Shown here: piece by piece, positions 15,098 through 24,164 of the stretch
How positions within the stretch are numbered: position 1 is the first letter of the stretch
How the letters are laid out: each line of letters starts with the position of its first letter
Assembly (NCBI RefSeq): GCF_005145005.1
Contig: NZ_CP039712.1
Location: forward strand, 403,001-467,000
Length of the DNA stretch: 64,000 nucleotides
Source: Vagococcus zengguangii
GTDB taxonomy: Bacteria; Bacillota; Bacilli; Lactobacillales; Vagococcaceae
Direction: 5' to 3'
The notes under the pieces: model-generated
Databases searched by the model: none
What the model saw: the letters and a program-made list of their open reading frames with translations, nothing else
Told to the model about the DNA's origin: nothing
Program-made: the position numbers and the translations under genes

Positions 15098-15910
15098 TTA
15101 TTTTTCATGAGCTAAAACAGCGTTCTTAATTTGATGAACCAATGATTCCGTTTCATTTTGGCGTGTGATGAGATAAAGCGGTCGTTGTGCTACAACATGA
15201 TTGATAGGGATTGTACTATCAGTTGGGATAAAAAGTTTTGAAAGAACCGTTTGTCCAATCCCTTCTTTTAGTAAGGCGAGCATCATCTCGTTACTATTGA
15301 CGTGGATAAATTCGGGTTGTAAGTTATTTTTTTTTAAGTAATCATTTTGATAACGGTAAGTGCCTGAACTAGGTTCACGCAGTAGCCAATAAGGTGAGTG
15401 CACTTGACCACAATGGACTAATTGATCTTCATAAAAAAATTCGCGCTTAATCGCTGAATCAAGCAAGTCATCTTCAATAAAGCCAATATCCGCTTGATAG
15501 TGTTTAATCATTTTTTGAGCGGATTGTGAGTTTGTTTCAACTAAATGGAAATTAACTTGTGGAAATTTCTCGAGCAAACGAGTTAATAGTTTTGGAAAAA
15601 CTTTCAGGGCATGGGTATTTGAAAGGGCTATGGTAATGTCTTGCTTAGTTAAAGGCATGTCCTTTGCTTCTAGTTCGAGTTGGTGCCAGGTCTGTTTTAA
15701 GACTTGGAGTTTTGGGTATAAATAATCGGCTTGTTCAGTTGGTATTAATTGATGATTACCTCCTCGCGTGAAGAGGGTGACATCGAAGTGCTGTTCTAAT
15801 TTTTTGATATGGACCGAGACAGCCGGTTGAGAAATGAATAGTTGTTCAGCAGCTTTCGTAAAACTTCTTGTTTCGTATACAGCTAGGAACGTATCAATTA
15901 ATGCAAACAT
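15098..15910 (-). CDS. LysR family transcriptional regulator
   Basis: A 270-residue LysR-type regulator, somewhat shorter than the usual 290-300. N-terminal HTH: SFTKAAEQLFISQPAVSVHI (about 17-36). The C-terminal part is the periplasmic-binding-like effector domain. RBS AGGAGG ten bases before the ATG. It is divergently transcribed from the TDT transporter gene (16024-16992) across a 113-base AT-rich region, the standard arrangement for a LysR protein controlling its neighbour. The short interrupted repeat TAAT-N(10)-ATTA at about 15947-15964 could be its binding site, but this is weak. Effector unknown. Confidence 0.88.
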   Translation of the reverse strand: MFALIDTFLAVYETRSFTKAAEQLFISQPAVSVHIKKLEQHFDVTLFTRGGNHQLIPTEQADYLYPKLQVLKQTWHQLELEAKDMPLTKQDITIALSNTHALKVFPKLLTRLLEKFPQVNFHLVETNSQSAQKMIKHYQADIGFIEDDLLDSAIKREFFYEDQLVHCGQVHSPYWLLREPSSGTYRYQNDYLKKNNLQPEFIHVNSNEMMLALLKEGIGQTVLSKLFIPTDSTIPINHVVAQRPLYLITRQNETESLVHQIKNAVLAHEK

Positions 15911-16023
15911 GGGTAGACGCCTCCTATTATTAATAAATGTAATAATGATTATCGTAATTATTTTCTTTAATAATAACTCTCCTACTTTTATACTTCAAGT
16001 ATACAGAAAAGGAAGTGAGCGGC

Positions 16024-16992
16024 ATGAAAGAGTTATTAAAAATTATTCCGATACCAATGGGCGGCTTGATGTTGGGAATGGCCTCTTTAAGTTCGTTGTT
16101 AATGTCTGGGCCATTGAAAATATTAGCAGAATTATTACTTGTCTTTGCAACGTTAGGTTGTGCATTACTATGGTTAAAAATATTTTGGCTATTACCTGAT
16201 GTGAGAGCAAGTTTAAAAAATCCAGTGATTGCGTCAGTTTTCCCCACGATTATTATGGCATCGATGATTCTAGTTTCACTCTGGGGAAAAGTCTTGTTAG
16301 TAACTACTCAGCCACTAATGAAAAATTTATGGCTAATACTTATAGTAGGGCACTATGTGTGGTTGCTGGCTTTTTTTTATCAACAAGTTATTAAGAAACA
16401 AGTTAAGATAAATGCGATTATGCCAAGTTGGTTTATTGTTTTTGTGGGAATCGGAGTAGCAGCCAGTACAGGCATGGTTTTTTATCCACTAGTTGCCAAA
16501 ATAAGTTTAATCAGCGCTTTAATGGGTTATGTCCTATTGTTACCAGTGATGATAGTAAGAATTTTTAAAATAAAAACATTTGAACCAGAGCAATGGCCAC
16601 TAGTTACGATTTTAGCGGCACCAGGTTCGTTATGTTTAGTAGGCTTACTGACGGTTTATGGCGCTCAATATACGAAGTTAGCGTTAGCGCTATTAGTTAT
16701 TTCTCAAGGTTTATATGTTGTCGCATTATGCTTGCTACGTCTAAAATTTCAACCGACTTTTTATCCAAGTTACGCGGCGTATACATTTCCTTTAGTCATT
16801 TCGGCGATAGCTTTAACCAAATATACAGACTGTTTTCTACAAGGTAGTCGTTATTATTCGTTGATGAGAGTGTGTAGTTTGCTTGAACAAAGTCTAGCAA
16901 TCGTGGCAGTTATTTTTGTGGCAGCTTGTTATGTTAATTATCTAAAAAAACAGTTACGAATAAATAAAAAAACGAAGGTGTCCTATCATTAG
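16024..16992 (+). CDS. TDT family transporter (TehA/SLAC1 fold)
   Basis: A 322-residue membrane protein with about ten hydrophobic segments, beginning IPIPMGGLMLGMASLSSLL, and containing PSWFIVFVGIGVAA and ILAAPGSLCLVGLL, both typical of the tellurite-resistance/dicarboxylate transporter (TDT) family. Family members are anion channels or C4-dicarboxylate carriers; the substrate here is not known. A GTG at 16015 is in frame but overlaps the AAGGAAG ribosome binding site, so I chose the ATG at 16024. Probably regulated by the divergent LysR protein. Its stop codon (16990-16992) lies within the bidirectional terminator shared with the ECF operon. Confidence 0.82.
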   Translation: MKELLKIIPIPMGGLMLGMASLSSLLMSGPLKILAELLLVFATLGCALLWLKIFWLLPDVRASLKNPVIASVFPTIIMASMILVSLWGKVLLVTTQPLMKNLWLILIVGHYVWLLAFFYQQVIKKQVKINAIMPSWFIVFVGIGVAASTGMVFYPLVAKISLISALMGYVLLLPVMIVRIFKIKTFEPEQWPLVTILAAPGSLCLVGLLTVYGAQYTKLALALLVISQGLYVVALCLLRLKFQPTFYPSYAAYTFPLVISAIALTKYTDCFLQGSRYYSLMRVCSLLEQSLAIVAVIFVAACYVNYLKKQLRINKKTKVSYH

Positions 16993-17006
16993 GCACCTTC
17001 GTTTTT
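16969..17006. terminator. Bidirectional terminator overlapping two stop codons
   Basis: Arms AACGAAGGTG (16971-16980) and CACCTTCGTT (16994-17003) extend, past a bulged T, by three more pairs (CCT/AGG). A-rich left and T-rich right flanks. The loop holds the stop codons of both convergent genes (16989-16992). Confidence 0.85.
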
Positions 17007-18413
17007 GGTTTGAATAAGTTGACCATTTTCAAAATGTAACAAACGATCACAAGCTAGGGACATAAATTCTTGGTCGTGACTGATCACTAGGACGAAGACA
17101 CCACGGTCACGGAGCCAGGTCAGTGTTTCACTAAATTCTTTCATGTGACGATAATCAAGTCCACTCGTTGGTTCGTCAAAAATAATCAGTTGTTTACCAG
17201 AAAGAAGTGCGCTAGCAATTGCGACACGCTGTTTTTCCCCACCTGACAAGGTTTGAGGGTGACGTGTTAACAAGTGAACCAAATTTAATTTTTCCACAAC
17301 TTGGTCAAATAAATTCCCGTCAACTGGTGTCAGCGTAAGTTCTTTTTCCACAGTTTCAAAGAATAATTGTAAATTGACATCTTGCATAACTAAGAAACTT
17401 TGATTAATTAAGGCTTTTTTTGACAATTTTTTACCATTTAGGGAAATTTTCCCAGACTTAGGTTTTAATAGACCTGTTAATAACTTTGAAAATGTAGATT
17501 TTCCAGCCCCGTTATGCCCAACAATCCCGATGATTTCTTGGTTACTAAATTCTAAGAAGGGAATAGAAAGTGATCGTTCGCTCTTAGCGTGATAACGATA
17601 GCTAATGCTTTCTAACTGGATAACTTGGGCTTTTTTAGTCTCATTTGTTAGAGCTATATCATCTGTATTGTTTGAAGTAAAGGGATGAATGGCACGTAAG
17701 CCAAGCATATGTAGCTCATGATTGCTTAATTGTTGAAAGTTTTGAGCTGAGAATTCTTTTGTTATTTTTCCATGTTCCATCAAAATAAAACGATCCGCTA
17801 AGGGGAGCAAATAATCCAAGCGATGTTCCGCAATGATGATGGTGACACCAGCAGCTTTCATTTGTTGAAGCGCTACTAGTAGTTTTTGTTGCGTTTGGCT
17901 ATCAAGATTACTTGAGGGCTCATCTAGTAAAAACAGTGAATGTGGCATCATACTACTAGAAGTAAAGGCAATTAATTGCTTTTCCCCACCGGATAAGTTT
18001 AACATCTGACGGTCAATAAACGGCTCTAATCCTAATTCAGCTGTTTTATCAGCTAGACGTTGTAACATGTCCACTCGTTCCATTCCATAATTCTCCATTG
18101 GAAAAGCCAGTTCTGAATATACATCGCTCGTAAAAAATTGTGTTTTTGGATTTTGAAAAACAACCCCAAGCTGTTCGACATAAGCATAAAAATCAGTTGG
18201 TGGAACAGTTTGTTTGCCAACTGTTAGTTTACCTGTTAGTTGCCCGTCATATAATTCTGGAATTAAGCCGGCCAATAGGTTGATTAGCGTAGATTTACCA
18301 CTACCACTCGGACCGGTTATGATGACACATTCGCCCGGTGTAATAGCCAAATTCAGGTCATCTAATATCTTTGTGTTATTCATTGTAACGGAGAGATTGT
18401 GAGCGTTAATCAT
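16989..18413 (-). CDS. ECF transporter ATPase with two fused ABC domains (YkoD-like)
   Basis: A 474-residue protein that fuses two ABC ATPase domains (each half of the EcfA pair). The first has Walker A GPSGSGKST, signature LSGGE and Walker B LFLLDEPSS; the second has GHNGAGKST, signature LSGGE and Walker B LIIFDEPTS. A longer frame starts at 18455, but the ATG at 18413 has GGAGG eight bases upstream and overlaps the EcfT stop codon as ATGA, so it is the coupled start. It drives the S and T subunits encoded upstream. Both nucleotide sites look competent. Confidence 0.9.
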   Translation of the reverse strand: MINAHNLSVTMNNTKILDDLNLAITPGECVIITGPSGSGKSTLINLLAGLIPELYDGQLTGKLTVGKQTVPPTDFYAYVEQLGVVFQNPKTQFFTSDVYSELAFPMENYGMERVDMLQRLADKTAELGLEPFIDRQMLNLSGGEKQLIAFTSSSMMPHSLFLLDEPSSNLDSQTQQKLLVALQQMKAAGVTIIIAEHRLDYLLPLADRFILMEHGKITKEFSAQNFQQLSNHELHMLGLRAIHPFTSNNTDDIALTNETKKAQVIQLESISYRYHAKSERSLSIPFLEFSNQEIIGIVGHNGAGKSTFSKLLTGLLKPKSGKISLNGKKLSKKALINQSFLVMQDVNLQLFFETVEKELTLTPVDGNLFDQVVEKLNLVHLLTRHPQTLSGGEKQRVAIASALLSGKQLIIFDEPTSGLDYRHMKEFSETLTWLRDRGVFVLVISHDQEFMSLACDRLLHFENGQLIQTKNEGA

Positions 18414-19105
18414 AAAGTAAATCCTCCAATCCCTAATAAAATAATGACTAGGCACAGCAGGTAGTCATACCAGGCGAATTTAATGGGATAAATACTTGAT
18501 TGCGGCGCTGGATTTCCTAGACCTCGCGTTAAAGAAGCAGCCGATAAATCGAGTGAAATATTCTCAGTCGACATTAGTAACGGGACGACTAAATGTTCAA
18601 TTGTACGAAACGGATGGCGAATCAAGTCCCAATAAGAATGAACAATCCCTCTAAATTTCATCGCGTTGTGTAGATGTTTGAAATCTTGCATAAAGGTTGG
18701 AAAAAATCGGAATAATACCGCTAGCGGGACAATAATTGAAAAAGGGAAGTGCCATTTTTTTAAAGTGGCAATCCACTGACTGGTTTTGGTCTTGTTAGCG
18801 GCAAACCCAGCGGCCATAATCGTCGGGAAGAAACGTCTTAAGACGATAAATCCAAACGAAATAAAGGTGATAAAGGGTTGGTTAATATAGTTCAACAACC
18901 AGTCACTAAACCATAGGATAAATAAACAACTCAGGTAGTAAAAAAGCCCTCGTTTCCAGCTACCTTCTAAACAGAATAATAGAAAGAGTAGGGTCATAAA
19001 GGCTAGTTCGATTGTTAAGTCAAAGCGAAACATCAAAAGTAAGCTAGCAAATAAAACAGTCACTAGCTTACTGCGGGGATCAAATTTAACGGATAATGTT
19101 CTCAT
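18410..19105 (-). CDS. ECF transporter T subunit (EcfT/YkoC-like)
   Basis: A 231-residue membrane protein with about five hydrophobic segments that links the ATPase to the substrate-binding S subunit. Near the C-terminus it has the EcfT coupling motif in the form SLTRGLG (the A-R-G motif), and the N-terminus KFDPRSKLV is characteristic of the family. The frame opens at 19168, but AAGGAC before the ATG at 19105 and the family N-terminus support 19105. It overlaps the end of the S-subunit gene by 20 bases and ends in an ATGA overlap with the ATPase gene. Confidence 0.87.
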   Translation of the reverse strand: MRTLSVKFDPRSKLVTVLFASLLLMFRFDLTIELAFMTLLFLLFCLEGSWKRGLFYYLSCLFILWFSDWLLNYINQPFITFISFGFIVLRRFFPTIMAAGFAANKTKTSQWIATLKKWHFPFSIIVPLAVLFRFFPTFMQDFKHLHNAMKFRGIVHSYWDLIRHPFRTIEHLVVPLLMSTENISLDLSAASLTRGLGNPAPQSSIYPIKFAWYDYLLCLVIILLGIGGFTL

Positions 19106-19697
19106 TTTTTTGTCCTTTTGTTTTGGCAAAATGTTTTTGGTAAATTTTGTTAGCAAACCATAAACCAATCACGCTACATACAATAATAGATAAAATAATT
19201 AAGATAAACGTTGTCGTGTTAACAGGTTTCAAAATTTCAACAATGTAACTCGCATCTTTTCCTTTGTTTGCTAAGGCTTCTTTGTAAGCATCCTGCATGA
19301 ACCACATTGGCAAAATAGGGCCCGTTAAGCTGAAGTTGAAAATAGTATAGCCTAAAAGAGTACGTGCTTTTTCAGGTAAAGTTGTTTTGTGTTGAATGAT
19401 ATCAGCTAAGAAACCACAAACAATACTTGGAATAAATGACAAGGCAAAATAACCAGAAAACATGAAGAAAGCGGCATTGACTAACCCTAAAATCGTAATG
19501 GCACCAAATTTAGGAATACGGTGAGTCATTAACAAATAAACAATTCCTGCTACAAGTGCTGTGCCACTAGGGATGAAGATGTAACTAAAAATACCAAATC
19601 CCATGTGTAAAGCAAAAACGGCTAGAGCCATTAATAAATAATAAATAGCGGCATAAATACCAACTGAGATTAAATCTTGAACTTTAAAGTGTTTCAT
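19086..19697 (-). CDS. ECF transporter substrate-specificity subunit, MptD/Trep_Strep family
   Basis: A 203-residue membrane protein with about six hydrophobic segments. Segments such as VQDLISVGIYAAIYYLLMAL and MFSGYFALSFIPSIVCGFLADII fit the Trep_Strep (MptD-type) family of S components, whose substrate has not been settled. The ATG at 19697 has AAAGGAG 11-12 bases upstream; an upstream in-frame ATG (19751) has no such site. It is the first gene of a tightly overlapping S-T-A operon on the minus strand. I saw no riboswitch in the 19698-19996 region that might betray a vitamin substrate. Confidence 0.78.
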   Translation of the reverse strand: MKHFKVQDLISVGIYAAIYYLLMALAVFALHMGFGIFSYIFIPSGTALVAGIVYLLMTHRIPKFGAITILGLVNAAFFMFSGYFALSFIPSIVCGFLADIIQHKTTLPEKARTLLGYTIFNFSLTGPILPMWFMQDAYKEALANKGKDASYIVEILKPVNTTTFILIILSIIVCSVIGLWFANKIYQKHFAKTKGQKNENIIR

Positions 19698-19942
19698 AAA
19701 TAAGTGTTCTCCTTTAACAAAATAAATAGTGCACAATCTGTAGTTTAACATAAATCATAAAAAGATAGGCAGTAAAAACGATTGAAATACGAAAAAAATA
19801 TGAACAAAAAAAGTTTTTTTAGTGAACTCAGATGGATAAATCAACTTTTTTTTCAAATATGTCGTTTATAGTTATTAGAAAACCTTGATATCACGGTGCT
19901 TTATTAAAAAGTAATGTGCAAAAAGGTTTGATTTGCACAAAA

Positions 19943-19971
19943 TTGCCATTAACGTTTAATTTTGATAGAAT
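19943..19971 (+). promoter_or_regulatory. Promoter of the amino acid permease gene
   Basis: TTGCCA (19943-19948) and TAGAAT (19966-19971) with a 17-base spacer, ending 25 bases before the start codon at 19997. The rest of 19752-19942 is AT-rich with no further feature I can support. Confidence 0.72.
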
Positions 19972-19996
19972 AACATATCGTTTAAGGGGGAAATCA

Positions 19997-21313
19997 ATGG
20001 ATAAAAAATTAGAAAAGAAAATGTCTACTAAACATATAACGATGCTCGCATTAGGAGGGGCAATTGGTGCTGGTTTATTTAAAGGGAGTGGTGAAGCAAT
20101 TGGAATTGCTGGTCCTGCAGTATTAATTAGTTATTTATTAGGTGGCTTATTATTATTTGTTGTGATGTATGGCTTAGGCCAAATGGTTGTGCACAATAAA
20201 AACGGTGAAGGTGGCTTATCGGGTATCCTGAAACCATATTTAGGTGAGCGAACAGGCGACTTCATCGACTGGACGTATTGGATTGTTTGGATGGTAAATA
20301 TTATCGCTGAAGCAGTCGCTGCTTCAAGTTTCTTGCAATTATGGTTTCCAAGCATTCCAACCTGGGTATTTGTCTTAATCATTGCTTTATTGACGACCAT
20401 GATTAATTTGTATTCAGTTAGAGTATTTGCAGAGACAGAGTACTGGTTAGCAGTCGCTAAAATTTCGGTTATTATTGTCTTAATTGCTCTAGCTATTATC
20501 TTAGTGGTGGGTCAAGTATTCGATGTTGGCGTTCAATCAGCCTTTAGTAATTTGACGAATAATGGTGGCTTTATGCCAACTGGCTTCAAAGGAATCTTAA
20601 GCTCAATGCTGGTCGTGATTTATTCATATGCCGGTTCAGAGATGTTAGCTATTACAGTCAGTGAAACCGAAAATCCTAAAAAAGCTATTCCACAAGCTAT
20701 TCGTGGGGTAATGGGACGTATCGTTTCATTTTATATTTTACCGTTATTATTCTTATTAGTTATTTACCCATGGGAAACATTGGCCACAAGTCCAGAAAGC
20801 CCGTTTGTCTTAGTCTTTGAAAAAATGCGTGTACCGTTTGCAGGTGATTTTGTTAACTTTGTTATTATTTTGGCATTGTTTTCATCAATCAATTCAGGTG
20901 TCTATGCCACGTCACGAACGTTATATTTCCGATTGAAAGATCAAACAGGATTTGGTGGAAAACTAGCACAATTAAACAAACAAAATGTGCCACAGCGTGC
21001 AGTGTTATTTTGTTCTAGTATCTTATATGCTGGTGTTATCTTATCAATGATTGTTGGCGATAACTTATTCAATTATTTAGTAAGTTCGATTTCATATTCA
21101 ATGATCATTGTTTGGTTAATTATTACTGCAGCAAGTTTTAAATTATTTAGCGAATTAAAAGCAACCGCTAAACAATGGATGTCGGGGATTGTCATTTTAG
21201 TATTGTTTGGTTTATTAATTTCAGTTATTTTGACTAATCCAATCGCTATTACGATTTTCACTACAGCTTTATATATTCTTATTTTAGTTCGTTATCAATT
21301 GAATCGAAAATAA
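19997..21313 (+). CDS. Amino acid permease (APC superfamily)
   Basis: A 438-residue transporter with about 12 membrane segments. The N-terminal GGAIGAGLFKGSGEAI is the APC substrate-binding loop, and YSYAGSEMLAITVSETENPKKAIP is the conserved segment around TM6 and the following loop in the amino acid transporter (AAT/GABA permease) family. The exact amino acid cannot be read. The frame opens at 19916, upstream of the promoter at 19943-19971; AAGGGGG at 19984-19990 fixes the ATG at 19997. Monocistronic, with a terminator at 21318. Confidence 0.88.
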   Translation: MDKKLEKKMSTKHITMLALGGAIGAGLFKGSGEAIGIAGPAVLISYLLGGLLLFVVMYGLGQMVVHNKNGEGGLSGILKPYLGERTGDFIDWTYWIVWMVNIIAEAVAASSFLQLWFPSIPTWVFVLIIALLTTMINLYSVRVFAETEYWLAVAKISVIIVLIALAIILVVGQVFDVGVQSAFSNLTNNGGFMPTGFKGILSSMLVVIYSYAGSEMLAITVSETENPKKAIPQAIRGVMGRIVSFYILPLLFLLVIYPWETLATSPESPFVLVFEKMRVPFAGDFVNFVIILALFSSINSGVYATSRTLYFRLKDQTGFGGKLAQLNKQNVPQRAVLFCSSILYAGVILSMIVGDNLFNYLVSSISYSMIIVWLIITAASFKLFSELKATAKQWMSGIVILVLFGLLISVILTNPIAITIFTTALYILILVRYQLNRK

Positions 21314-21317
21314 GAAG

Positions 21318-21351
21318 AAGATCGCATTTTTTTATGCGGTCTTTTTTGTTA
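21318..21351 (+). terminator. Terminator after the amino acid permease gene
   Basis: GATCGCAT and ATGCGGTC (one G-U pair) followed by TTTTTT, five bases after the stop codon. Confidence 0.82.
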
Positions 21352-21371
21352 TTTTTTAATGAGCTTTAAAG

Positions 21372-21400
21372 TTGTTTAAAAAGCATGAATCACTTATACT
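21372..21400 (+). promoter_or_regulatory. Promoter of the pirin gene
   Basis: TTGTTT (21372-21377) and TATACT (21395-21400), 17-base spacer, 45 bases before the start codon. Confidence 0.65.
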
Positions 21401-21444
21401 TACTTTAAGTTAGTTACCTCTTAAAAAGAAAGTAGGAAAATAAG

Positions 21445-22461
21445 ATGATTAAAGGTAAAGTTTATCCAGTTGAAGGTGCAAGAATCCCTGTTCAAAATCC
21501 GTATATTTTAGCGGCGCATCATTTAGATGCCTATCCAGCAGGTAATGGTGAAATGGCACCTATTGAGTTCCCTATTGATTGGGAAAAAGGCAATGATTTT
21601 AGTTCAACAAGAGGTTGGAAAATGTATCATGGTGAATATGTACCAGGATTTCCAGCTCATCCACACCGAGGTTTTCAAACGATTACTTATGCGAAAACAG
21701 GTTATATAGATCATTTTGATTCACATGGGAATTATGGTCGTTATGGTAATGGGGATGTTCAGTGGATGGTTGCAGGTAAAGGCATGCAACATGCTGAGAT
21801 GTTTCCGTTAGTAAATACAGATCAACCGAATCCGTTTGAAATTGTCCAAATTTGGCTTAATTTACCGGCGAAAATGAAAATGGTTGAAGGTTCTTACGAG
21901 ATGCACTGGCGAGAAGAGTTGCCAACTGTAGTATTGGATAAAGAAAAGCCAAGTGAGAATTATTTAAAAGTATTAGCTGGATCATATTTGGATGCGAGTG
22001 CACCCAAACCAAGCGAGGTGTCATACGGACATGATGAAAATCATTACGTTAATATTTGGGAAGGACAATTGGAACAGGGCAAAACCTTAACTATTCCACA
22101 ATTTCCAGAAGAAGTACCGGTTCAATTATTCATCCGTTCAGGTGAAGTAAGCGTTGATGGTAATAAAATTACTGCCCCATCTTTATTGGTTTATACATCG
22201 GATAGTGATGTCGATTTTACAGTAACAGAGGCGCTTGACTTCATGGTGTTTACTGGCAAAACGATTGACGAAGAAGTATTTGCTTATGGTCCATTTGTTA
22301 TGACAACACGTGAAGAAGTCGTTGAAGCGTATAATGATTTTGAGCGTACAGAATTTGGTGGTTGGCTGTGGGAAAGTGGTGCGCCGATTATTCCCGCCGA
22401 TGAAGGAAGATTTTCAGTTAATAACCATGGACAAGAAAGAAGGACACCTCCTACACAATAA
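21445..22461 (+). CDS. Pirin family cupin protein
   Basis: A 338-residue bicupin protein. Metal ligands are visible in the N-terminal cupin: the HPH pair (His72, His74) and the later QHAE (His116, Glu118). Pirins bind iron or another divalent metal; bacterial members have been described as quercetinases or as redox-linked modulators of central enzymes, and none of this can be decided here. It is somewhat longer than the usual 230-290 residues, with a C-terminal tail ending ERRTPPTQ. Monocistronic between its own promoter and terminator. Confidence 0.85.
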   Translation: MIKGKVYPVEGARIPVQNPYILAAHHLDAYPAGNGEMAPIEFPIDWEKGNDFSSTRGWKMYHGEYVPGFPAHPHRGFQTITYAKTGYIDHFDSHGNYGRYGNGDVQWMVAGKGMQHAEMFPLVNTDQPNPFEIVQIWLNLPAKMKMVEGSYEMHWREELPTVVLDKEKPSENYLKVLAGSYLDASAPKPSEVSYGHDENHYVNIWEGQLEQGKTLTIPQFPEEVPVQLFIRSGEVSVDGNKITAPSLLVYTSDSDVDFTVTEALDFMVFTGKTIDEEVFAYGPFVMTTREEVVEAYNDFERTEFGGWLWESGAPIIPADEGRFSVNNHGQERRTPPTQ

Positions 22462-22485
22462 AGGGTAGTAATTTAATAAAAATAA

Positions 22486-22521
22486 AAAAAGTTTGTGATT
22501 TTTATTACACAAACTTTTTTT
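22486..22521 (+). terminator. Terminator after the pirin gene
   Basis: AAAGTTTGTG and CACAAACTTT around a ten-base loop, followed by a T-run; the left flank is A-rich. Confidence 0.88.
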
Positions 22522-22662
22522 ATTTGCTTTTATATAGGAAGAGTTAAATTAAACTTCTACGCTTGTGAAGAAAATCGTCAATTATAGTCTATTTTTTCTG
22601 CTGAATGAGCAAGCATCATCGATGAATCGTTTTTTTTATTTTGTTATAGTCAAGCTCGTTGG

Positions 22663-22693
22663 GGGAATTCAAAAAATATTTGAGGGAATTCAA
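22663..22693. promoter_or_regulatory. Direct repeat upstream of nox
   Basis: GGGAATTCAA occurs at 22663-22672 and again at 22684-22693, 21 bases apart (two helical turns), 27 bases before the NADH oxidase start. It may be a regulator binding site. A TATAGT at 22645-22650 just upstream could be the -10 box, but no good -35 is seen. Confidence 0.4.
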
Positions 22694-22719
22694 CTAATAA
22701 ATATAAGGAGGTAAACAAA

Positions 22720-24069
22720 ATGAAAGTAGTAGTAGTCGGCTGTACCCATGCTGGAACAGCAGCAGTCAAAAATATTTTAGCAAATAATCCAGAAGCAGAT
22801 GTTACCGTTTTCGAACGTAATGACAATGTTTCGTTTTTATCATGCGGTATCGCATTATATGTTGGGGGTGTTGTGAAGAACGCTCAAGATTTATTTTATT
22901 CAAGTCCAGAAGAATTAGCTTCTTTAGGTGCCAAACTTCACATGGAGCATGAAGTAACAGCAATTGATGTGGAGCAAAAAGTTGTCACATCAAAAGATTT
23001 AACTACTGGAGAGGTATCGGAAACAGCATATGATAAATTAGTCATGACAACAGGCTCATGGCCAATCACACCGCCAATTCCAGGACGTGAATTGGACAAT
23101 GTCTTACTATGTAAAAACTACAATCAGGCTAAAGAAATCATCGCCAAAGCTGATAACGCACAAAAAGTCGTCGTTGTTGGTGGGGGTTATATTGGGATTG
23201 AGCTTGTGGAGGCTTTTGTAGAATCGGATAAAGAAGTGACGTTAGTTGATGGTTTAGATCGTATTTTAAACAAATATTTAGATGCGGGTCATACAAATAT
23301 TTTGGAAGAGTTCTTACGTGAAAAAGGTGTAAAGGTCGCGTTGAATGAAACAGTTTCAGAATTTGTAGCAGGCGAGAAAGGGCAATTAACAGCCGTAAAA
23401 ACCAATGAGGGTGCTTATGAGGCGGATTTGGCGATTTTATGTGTAGGTTTCCGCCCACAAACAGAATTATTAAAAGATAAAGTGGAGATGTTACCAAACG
23501 GTGCGATTATCGTTGATGAATTTATGAAAACGAGCCAGCCAGATATTTTTGCAGCTGGAGATAGTGCTGTTGTGAATTACAATCCAACGAATAAGTCAAA
23601 TTATATTCCGCTGGCAACTAATGCTGTTCGACAAGGAATGATTGTTGGCGCTAATATTAGTGGTGATCATTTAGCCTATCGTGGTACGCAAGGAACGTCG
23701 GGCTTGTACTTATTTGGTTGGACAATCGGTTCAACCGGAATGACTTTAGGTAATGCGTTACAAGCAGGGATAAATGCAGAAGCGGTTTGGTTTGAAGATA
23801 ACTATCGTCCGGAATTCATGCCAACCACCGAAAAAGTTTACATGCAATTAGTGTATGACAAAGACACGTATGTGATTTTGGGTGGGCAATTAATGTCTAA
23901 ATATGATATTACGCAATCAGCCAATACCTTATCAGTTGTTGTTCAAAATAAAATGACGGTAGAAGATTTGGCGTTACAAGATTTCTTCTTCCAACCACAT
24001 TTTGATCGTCCGTGGAATTACTTAAATTTGTTGGCACAAGCAGCATTAAAGCAACTGTCAGAAGCATAA
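22720..24069 (+). CDS. nox: NADH oxidase (water-forming), FAD-dependent
   Basis: A 449-residue flavoprotein of the pyridine nucleotide-disulfide oxidoreductase family. It reduces oxygen to water with NADH, regenerating NAD+ and removing oxygen in lactic acid bacteria. The redox-active Cys42 sits in SFLSCGIALYVGG exactly as in streptococcal and enterococcal Nox. FAD binding is shown by VVVGCTHAGTAAVKNI (N-terminus) and FAAGDSA; NADH binding by VVGGGYIGIELVEAF. RBS TAAGGAGGTAAAC. CoA-disulfide reductase is the main alternative, since it has the same Cys. Monocistronic. Confidence 0.9.
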   Translation: MKVVVVGCTHAGTAAVKNILANNPEADVTVFERNDNVSFLSCGIALYVGGVVKNAQDLFYSSPEELASLGAKLHMEHEVTAIDVEQKVVTSKDLTTGEVSETAYDKLVMTTGSWPITPPIPGRELDNVLLCKNYNQAKEIIAKADNAQKVVVVGGGYIGIELVEAFVESDKEVTLVDGLDRILNKYLDAGHTNILEEFLREKGVKVALNETVSEFVAGEKGQLTAVKTNEGAYEADLAILCVGFRPQTELLKDKVEMLPNGAIIVDEFMKTSQPDIFAAGDSAVVNYNPTNKSNYIPLATNAVRQGMIVGANISGDHLAYRGTQGTSGLYLFGWTIGSTGMTLGNALQAGINAEAVWFEDNYRPEFMPTTEKVYMQLVYDKDTYVILGGQLMSKYDITQSANTLSVVVQNKMTVEDLALQDFFFQPHFDRPWNYLNLLAQAALKQLSEA

Positions 24070-24089
24070 TTTAGTCGTTAACCAATATT

Positions 24090-24125
24090 AAAGTGCCTGT
24101 TCTAAACGATGAACAGGCACTTTTT
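24090..24125 (+). terminator. Terminator after nox
   Basis: Perfect 13-bp stem AAAGTGCCTGTTC (24090-24102) with its complement (24111-24123), then TT. Confidence 0.92.
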
Positions 24126-24164
24126 ATGTCATTAATTATTTTTTTAAGTAGGTGGTTATTTTAT

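Noticed and set aside
15834-16247. Reading frames on both strands across the LysR-TDT intergenic region
   Set aside because: They overlap the two real genes in other frames and lack ribosome binding sites.
19698-19996. Searched for a vitamin riboswitch ahead of the ECF operon
   Set aside because: No TPP, FMN, folate, preQ1 or cobalamin motif could be recognised; the region is AT-rich without stable paired elements.
22563-22580. Possible Rex site (TTGTGAA) upstream of nox
   Set aside because: Only the left half matches; the right half agrees in about three of seven positions.
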